DNA of 17,684 nucleotides, taken from positions 1 to 17,684 of the forward strand of contig JALSHQ010000230.1 of NCBI GenBank assembly GCA_026982145.1. The letters are read 5' to 3'. The position numbers were made by a program, and so were the translations under genes. The notes under the pieces were generated by a model. The model saw nothing but the letters and a program-made list of their open reading frames with translations, did not search any database and had not been told where the DNA came from. Of the stretch, positions 13,425 through 17,684 are shown one piece after another (the first letter of the stretch is position 1; every line of letters begins with the position of its first letter). This DNA comes from Gammaproteobacteria bacterium. GTDB lineage: Bacteria; Pseudomonadota; Gammaproteobacteria; SZUA-140.

Positions 13425-14892
13425 CCTGAATATTGTTGTTCTCCCGTGATTCTATGGTTTTCTTATATAAATCAATGTATTGCCGGGCTGTTTTTCGCCA
13501 GCTAAAGTCTTGTTGCATGCCGTTAATGGCGACTTTTTTCCACTCTTTGGGGTGTTCAAGGTAATAGGTGATGGCGCGGTTGAGGGTTGAGAGGAGGGTG
13601 GTAGCGTCCGTTAAATCCAGCAGAAAGCCACTGGCGGTGTTGTTTGCGATGGAATCCTCGCAAGTATCAGTAACACTGTCGGCGAGCGCGCTGCCGTTAT
13701 TCACCACGGGCAGGGTGCCGTAGCGCAGTGCTAGACGTGCGCGCGAAGCGCAGGGGTCGAGCCGTGACAGAGCGAGGTAGATATCCGCACCACCAATAAT
13801 CAAGTGGCTGAGGCGGTTGTCTTCTCGGATATGGGCAGCGATCTGCTCCGAGTTATTGAGGCAGATCTCCCGTAGCGGTGCGACGTATTCCATCTCGCCT
13901 CTGCCCAGCAGGATGAGCTGCACATTTTGCTGTAACAGGCTGGGGATGATCTTTAGCAACAGGTCAGTGCCCTCTATTGTACTTAGGTCGCCGATGATAC
14001 CGATCAGGCAGCAGTTTTCTCGCGGTGGCAAGTTGAATTCGCGCTGCAGTGCGAGTTTGCTGAGAACCTTGTCGTCCAAGGTATGGCTGTTGTAACTGCG
14101 CGGCAGACGTTTGTCTTTGGCGGGGTTCCACTGCTGGTAATTGATGCCGTTCAGAATCCCCCAAAGCGGTGTTTGACGCTGCTGCATCACTGCTTCAAGC
14201 CCATTGCTGAGAGGTGGGGTTGAGATTTCACGCGCATAGGTGGGGCTGGTGGTGCTGATATTGTCAGCATAGCGTAGCGCTGCTCGGGTAAAGCAGACCT
14301 GCCCATCTTTAACGATAGCGTCATCTGACATCAGCGCAGGAGGCAGCCCCCACTGGCTCAGCGTTTCGAGCGCTACGCACTCCTGTGTGCCGGGCTGATG
14401 GAGCGTGAAAAGTGTCGCTATCGGCTTATCTTGATGTGCCAACAGCGCGGGAACTAAGCCTGTCTGCCAGCCATTACAATGTACCAATTGTGGCATCCAA
14501 TCGAGCGCAGCCTCCCCTTGGGCGATGGCGGTGACCACTTGGCAGAAATGGGCAAAGTGCTTGTTATGAGCCGTGCTTATGGTCTCGCCCACTTTGCTGT
14601 TAGGGTCAGGGAACCCCGGGATCTCTGCCAGCAAAAGTTTCACTGAACTGCCGGGCAGCTTGCTTTCCGACAGGCGAACAGGGGCTTCAATCCCGTTGAT
14701 CTTGAGCTCAGCACGCAGCGTGCTGTTGCCCACAGCTTCGAGTAACTTGTGATAAGCGGGTGCCACTACATAGATGTGACGCCTCAATGTCTTGATCGCA
14801 GGCGGCAGCTGCATCGTCATCTCAGTGACCTGGCTGAGTGGTTGGTGCGGTGCTATCTCGCTGGTCGCAAAGAGGACATTATGGATATTCAT
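13420..14892 (-). CDS. GT5 glycogen-synthase-like protein, probably catalytically inactive
   Basis: The 490-residue protein aligns along its length with GlgA, which makes alpha-1,4-glucan from ADP-glucose. Well kept are NVLFATSEIAP (5-15), SPTYAREIS (216-224), GILNGINYQQWNP (245-257), HLIIGGADIYLALSR (363-377), ALRYGTLPVV (388-397) and DFSWRKTARQYIDLY (462-476). Key GlgA residues are changed: the K-T-G-G nucleotide loop is P18-L19-S20-Q21, HAHDW is HCNGW (138-142; Asp to G141), the R and K of SRLTxQKG are D302 and E307, and the Glu of SRFEPCGL is D379 followed by A-S. H165 of FTLH is kept. The frame is long and intact, so the protein is probably made. It is likely a pseudoenzyme or one with altered chemistry. 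ppc lies downstream on the same strand. No clear ribosome site is seen. Confidence 0.85.
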   Translation of the reverse strand: MNIHNVLFATSEIAPHQPLSQVTEMTMQLPPAIKTLRRHIYVVAPAYHKLLEAVGNSTLRAELKINGIEAPVRLSESKLPGSSVKLLLAEIPGFPDPNSKVGETISTAHNKHFAHFCQVVTAIAQGEAALDWMPQLVHCNGWQTGLVPALLAHQDKPIATLFTLHQPGTQECVALETLSQWGLPPALMSDDAIVKDGQVCFTRAALRYADNISTTSPTYAREISTPPLSNGLEAVMQQRQTPLWGILNGINYQQWNPAKDKRLPRSYNSHTLDDKVLSKLALQREFNLPPRENCCLIGIIGDLSTIEGTDLLLKIIPSLLQQNVQLILLGRGEMEYVAPLREICLNNSEQIAAHIREDNRLSHLIIGGADIYLALSRLDPCASRARLALRYGTLPVVNNGSALADSVTDTCEDSIANNTASGFLLDLTDATTLLSTLNRAITYYLEHPKEWKKVAINGMQQDFSWRKTARQYIDLYKKTIESRENNNIQV

Positions 14893-15044
14893 GCGGTATA
14901 GTGAGGCCTGTAATCTATGTGCTTGGTCTGATGGATTCAGTTTCTGGTTCTGTTATTGGGTCATTTCGATGCCAACTTATTAAAGGCTATCGGTATTTTT
15001 TGCTGAGCATTTAGAAAAAATATGGAATTAAGAAGGAATTATTG
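14893..15044. promoter_or_regulatory. divergent intergenic region
   Basis: These 152 bp separate the starts of the GT5-like (minus) and 6PGDH-like (plus) genes and must hold promoters for both. On the plus strand TTGCTG (15000-15005) and TGGAAT (15023-15028) are 17 bp apart, each a weak match. No strong minus-strand promoter was found. Confidence 0.4.
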
Positions 15045-15878
15045 ATGAGATTTGCTCTAATTGGCCTGTTGGGTATGGCCGACAGCATGGCGCGCAGGTT
15101 GCGCCAGCAAGATGTTGAAGTGGTGGGGTGTGACGAGGACGCCGCTCGCGGCAAGCAGTTAGCGCAAGAGACAGGGCTGGTGGCCACTTCATCCGTTGTC
15201 GCCGCACTGAGGAAGCTGCCGGGCGATTCACCCAAAATTGTCTGGTTGATGTTGCCTGATGCTGCAGTGGATAAAGAGATCAAAAACCTGCTCAACCGCC
15301 TTTCGTTTGGCGATATTGTGGTGGATGGTGGTTACGCTAACTATAGAGACAGCCAGCGTCGCGGTGCGCTGCTTTCACAAAGTGGCATTGGTTTTATCGA
15401 CGCGGGTATTTCGGAGAGCGGCCGCGGCGTAACGCAGGGGTTTTGCATCACGGTGGGTGGCGAGCGCGACCACGTTAAGGTCGTCACACCGCTCTTTGAG
15501 GCGTTGGCGGCAGAGGAAGGCAGCGCTTGGTCTCACGTCGGGGTTGTCGGTGCGGGTCATTTTGCCAGAATGGTGCACAGCGGCATTGAATCAAGCGTAC
15601 GCCAAGCCTTTAGTGAGGGGCTGGCGCTGCTGCAAGGCAAAACAAATATCACTTTTGACCTTGAGCAAGTTGCGCAAACTTGGTCGCAAGGGTCTGCGCT
15701 TGCGGGCGTGGTTTTGAACGACCAAGTGGCCAAGCAGGGCGCAGATGCTGCGACTGATGCGCGAGCTGTTAATCTCGATGAACTTCGTTGGGCGACGATT
15801 GAAGCGGTTGATCAGAGCGTCTCTGTGCCGGCCATCTCCGCAGAGTTACAGCGTGTTTTAGGCGCAAGATGCCGTTAG
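15045..15878 (+). CDS. 6-phosphogluconate dehydrogenase-like protein with degenerate active site
   Basis: The 277-residue protein resembles the short (about 300-residue) form of decarboxylating 6PGDH, which oxidises 6-phosphogluconate to ribulose-5-phosphate. Kept are IVWLMLP (65-71), IVVDGGYANYRDSQRR (91-106), GFCITVGG (132-139), GAGHFARMVHSGIE (169-182) and a C-terminal VPAISAEL helix. Diagnostic residues differ: the Rossmann loop GLGRMGANM is GLLGMADSM (7-15), the SGG substrate motif is S-E-S (123-125), DGGNS is DGGYA, and the catalytic Lys and Asn of GHFVKMVHNGIEY are R175 and S179, with Tyr replaced by S183. ATG 15045 is chosen over TTG 15042 because AAGGA (15033-15037) has seven-base spacing. 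Function is unknown; loss of activity is likely. Confidence 0.8.
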   Translation: MRFALIGLLGMADSMARRLRQQDVEVVGCDEDAARGKQLAQETGLVATSSVVAALRKLPGDSPKIVWLMLPDAAVDKEIKNLLNRLSFGDIVVDGGYANYRDSQRRGALLSQSGIGFIDAGISESGRGVTQGFCITVGGERDHVKVVTPLFEALAAEEGSAWSHVGVVGAGHFARMVHSGIESSVRQAFSEGLALLQGKTNITFDLEQVAQTWSQGSALAGVVLNDQVAKQGADAATDARAVNLDELRWATIEAVDQSVSVPAISAELQRVLGARCR

Positions 15879-15962
15879 TGCTTCCCTGTTGAGCCTCGAA
15901 TAAGTGAATGCAACAGTGCTGCGCGCTTGATGGGCGTGGCGGTGCATTGATTAATATATAGG

Positions 15963-16008
15963 TATAGTTTTATCTGATGATGCGCTATTGTTGTCAATTA
16001 AAACTATA
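15963..16008. repeat. 10-bp inverted repeat upstream of the antiporter gene
   Basis: TATAGTTTTA (15963-15972) and TAAAACTATA (15999-16008) are perfect inverses with 26 bp between. Within and after it, TTGTCA (15991-15996) and TGTTAT (16015-16020) could form a promoter with an 18-bp spacer, so the right arm would overlap its spacer as an operator might. The rest of the 15879-16082 gap shows no gene. Confidence 0.5.
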
Positions 16009-16082
16009 GTTAAATGTTATTTAGCCGATGGCTACCAAGGACAGTAACTGGGGTTCATTAAGATATTGAAAATATTATGGTT

Positions 16083-17684
16083 ATGACAGGCGCATCGGTT
16101 CTTGACGCGATCCTGATACTGCTGGCAGTGGCGGTTATTGCGGTCGCAGCATTTCGCAAACTCAATTTGCCACCCATCCTTGCTTATCTGTTTGTCGGCA
16201 TGCTGGTTGGGCCTTATGCACTTAACTGGATACCCGAGAGCGAAGGCACACGCTTTCTTGCTGAATTCGGCGTGGTTTTTCTGCTGTTCACCATTGGTCT
16301 GGAATTTTCGCTCCCTCAGTTAGTGGCGATGCGCCGTGAGGTGCTGGGGTTAGGGGGTGGGCAGGTGGCACTGACCGCACTGGCGGCGGGCGTTGTGGCT
16401 TGGCTTCTGGGGATGCCGCTGACCGCAGCAGTCGTGATTGGCGGCGTGTTGGCCATGTCTTCAACCGCGATCGTGATTAAACAGCTGACCGAGCAGTTAG
16501 AGGTCAGCTCGCGTCACGGCCGCCTTTCAGTGGGCGTACTGCTGTTTCAAGATGTTGCGGTGATCCCTTTCCTGATCCTGATTCCAGTATTGGCGAGTGG
16601 TTCAGAAGCCTCTATCACCATGGAGTTGGGAACAGCGCTGCTTAAGGGTGTTTTTGTGATTGGTGCCATGTTGGCTGTTGGCCATTGGCTACTGCGCCCA
16701 CTCTTTCACATGATTGCGGCGCAGCGTTCATCAGAGCTGTTTACCCTAGCGGCACTGCTGTTTGCACTGGCTGCCGCGTGGTTAACACACCTATTCGGCC
16801 TCTCTTTTGCACTGGGTGCCTTTATCGCTGGGATGTTACTGGGCGAGACTGAATTTCGCCATCAAGTAGAAGCGGATATTCGCCCTTTTCGTGACGTGTT
16901 GCTGGGGCTCTTTTTTATCACCATCGGCATGTTGCTTGACCTCAGCGCACTGCCTGAGATTATTCACTGGGTGCTGCTACTGGTGGTGGCCATTATTGTT
17001 TTCAAGGTGGTATTGATTGCAGCTTTGAGCCGGCTTTTGGGCGCCACAAAAGGGGTGGCGTTGCGTACCGGCATCGTACTGGCGCAGGGAGGCGAATTTG
17101 GCTTGGCGTTGCTGACACTGGCTCTGACCGAAGGGACATTGGAGCCGGAGGCGAGCCAAGTGGTATTGGCGGCAATCATTATCACCATGCTGTTAACCCC
17201 GTTCCTGATCGCCTCTAACGGCGTGATCGCTAAACGGTTTTATGCCGATAGCTATGTGAAAAACCGTGAAGATCAAGCCAATGAGATGGAGAGCCACGCC
17301 GAACGCCTTGATCAGCATGTGGTGATCTGTGGTTATGGCCGTATTGGGCAGAATGTTGCCCGATTTTTAGATCAGGAAGATTTTAACTACATCGCACTCG
17401 ATCTCGACCCGGTGCGAGTGCGTGATGCGCGTGCCGCAGGTGAACAGGTCTTTTATGGCGATTCCACCCACATCGAGAACCTAGGAGCGGCAGGCATTGG
17501 ACGCGCCAAGGTGCTGGTCATCAGCTTTGATGATACTGCCGGCACGATGAAAATTCTTGAACAGGTCAAGCGGCTCTGGCCTGACCTGCCGGTGCTGGTG
17601 CGTACTCGTGACGATGCCAACCTCGACAGCTTGCAGCAGGCTGGGGCGACCGAAGTGGTGCCAGAGACACTGGAAGCGAGCCTG
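16083..17684 (+). CDS. Kef-type (CPA2) cation:proton antiporter with RCK domain, 3' truncated
   Basis: The frame is open for 534 codons to the window edge; the C-terminus is missing. The N-terminal part (to about residue 385) is a CPA2 exchanger with about twelve membrane helices, showing LPPILAYLFVGMLVGP (about 31-46), FLLFTIGLEFS, SSTAIVIKQLTEQLE, and FQDVAVIPFLILIP. A cytoplasmic RCK/TrkA-N domain begins HVVICGYGRIGQNVARFL (412-429) with the nucleotide loop G417-x-G-x-x-G422 and acidic residues at the end of strand 2 (ALDLDPVRV). This is the architecture of KefB, KefC and YbaL, which move K+ or Na+ against H+; which one cannot be told here. The start may be ATG 16083 or ATG 16077 (adds two residues); neither has a good ribosome site. 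Confidence 0.9.
   Translation, partial: MTGASVLDAILILLAVAVIAVAAFRKLNLPPILAYLFVGMLVGPYALNWIPESEGTRFLAEFGVVFLLFTIGLEFSLPQLVAMRREVLGLGGGQVALTALAAGVVAWLLGMPLTAAVVIGGVLAMSSTAIVIKQLTEQLEVSSRHGRLSVGVLLFQDVAVIPFLILIPVLASGSEASITMELGTALLKGVFVIGAMLAVGHWLLRPLFHMIAAQRSSELFTLAALLFALAAAWLTHLFGLSFALGAFIAGMLLGETEFRHQVEADIRPFRDVLLGLFFITIGMLLDLSALPEIIHWVLLLVVAIIVFKVVLIAALSRLLGATKGVALRTGIVLAQGGEFGLALLTLALTEGTLEPEASQVVLAAIIITMLLTPFLIASNGVIAKRFYADSYVKNREDQANEMESHAERLDQHVVICGYGRIGQNVARFLDQEDFNYIALDLDPVRVRDARAAGEQVFYGDSTHIENLGAAGIGRAKVLVISFDDTAGTMKILEQVKRLWPDLPVLVRTRDDANLDSLQQAGATEVVPETLEASL

Noticed and set aside
1..17684. CRISPR array, prophage or toxin-antitoxin system
   Set aside because: No regularly spaced repeats, phage structural genes, integrase or paired small genes with such motifs were seen on either strand.

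Overview
The window is a stretch of gammaproteobacterial chromosome. The strongest sign is the gene order ruvC-ruvA-ruvB / tolQ-tolR-tolA-tolB-pal-cpoB / queE-queC / tRNA-Lys, an arrangement typical of Gammaproteobacteria, and the proteins align residue by residue with remembered E. coli homologues. I cannot name the genus. Base composition looks moderate and fairly even.

Layout. Positions 1-1829 hold the Holliday-junction genes: the 3' end of ruvC, then ruvA and ruvB. A 211-bp gap follows, where many relatives carry ybgC. It holds no thioesterase gene, but has a possible promoter and a long stem-loop. Positions 2041-7098 hold the complete Tol-Pal envelope system: the TolQ/TolR motor, TolA energy transducer, TolB, the Pal lipoprotein and the CpoB coordinator. 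Positions 7148-8555 hold queE and queC, two steps toward preQ0 for queuosine tRNA modification. A tRNA-Lys(UUU) gene at 8696-8771 lies behind two near-identical promoters spaced exactly 70 bp apart.

Positions 8772-10550 are accessory in character: a four-helix cytochrome b561-type gene, a 159-bp MITE-like element with 18-bp perfect terminal inverted repeats, a small unknown membrane protein, and a second related repeat that supplies that protein's stop codon. On the minus strand a GT5 (glycogen-synthase fold) protein is followed by phosphoenolpyruvate carboxylase (ppc). Divergent from these is a short 6-phosphogluconate-dehydrogenase-like protein, then a Kef-type (CPA2) antiporter with a C-terminal RCK domain that runs off the window.

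The most interesting observation is in 13420-15878. Both the GT5 protein and the 6PGDH-like protein keep their family folds in long intact reading frames but have lost most diagnostic catalytic and cofactor-binding residues. They flank one 152-bp divergent intergenic region beside an apparently intact ppc. They look like two retained pseudoenzymes of carbon metabolism, possibly regulatory. This is inference from sequence motifs only. No CRISPR array, prophage, integrase or transposase gene was seen.
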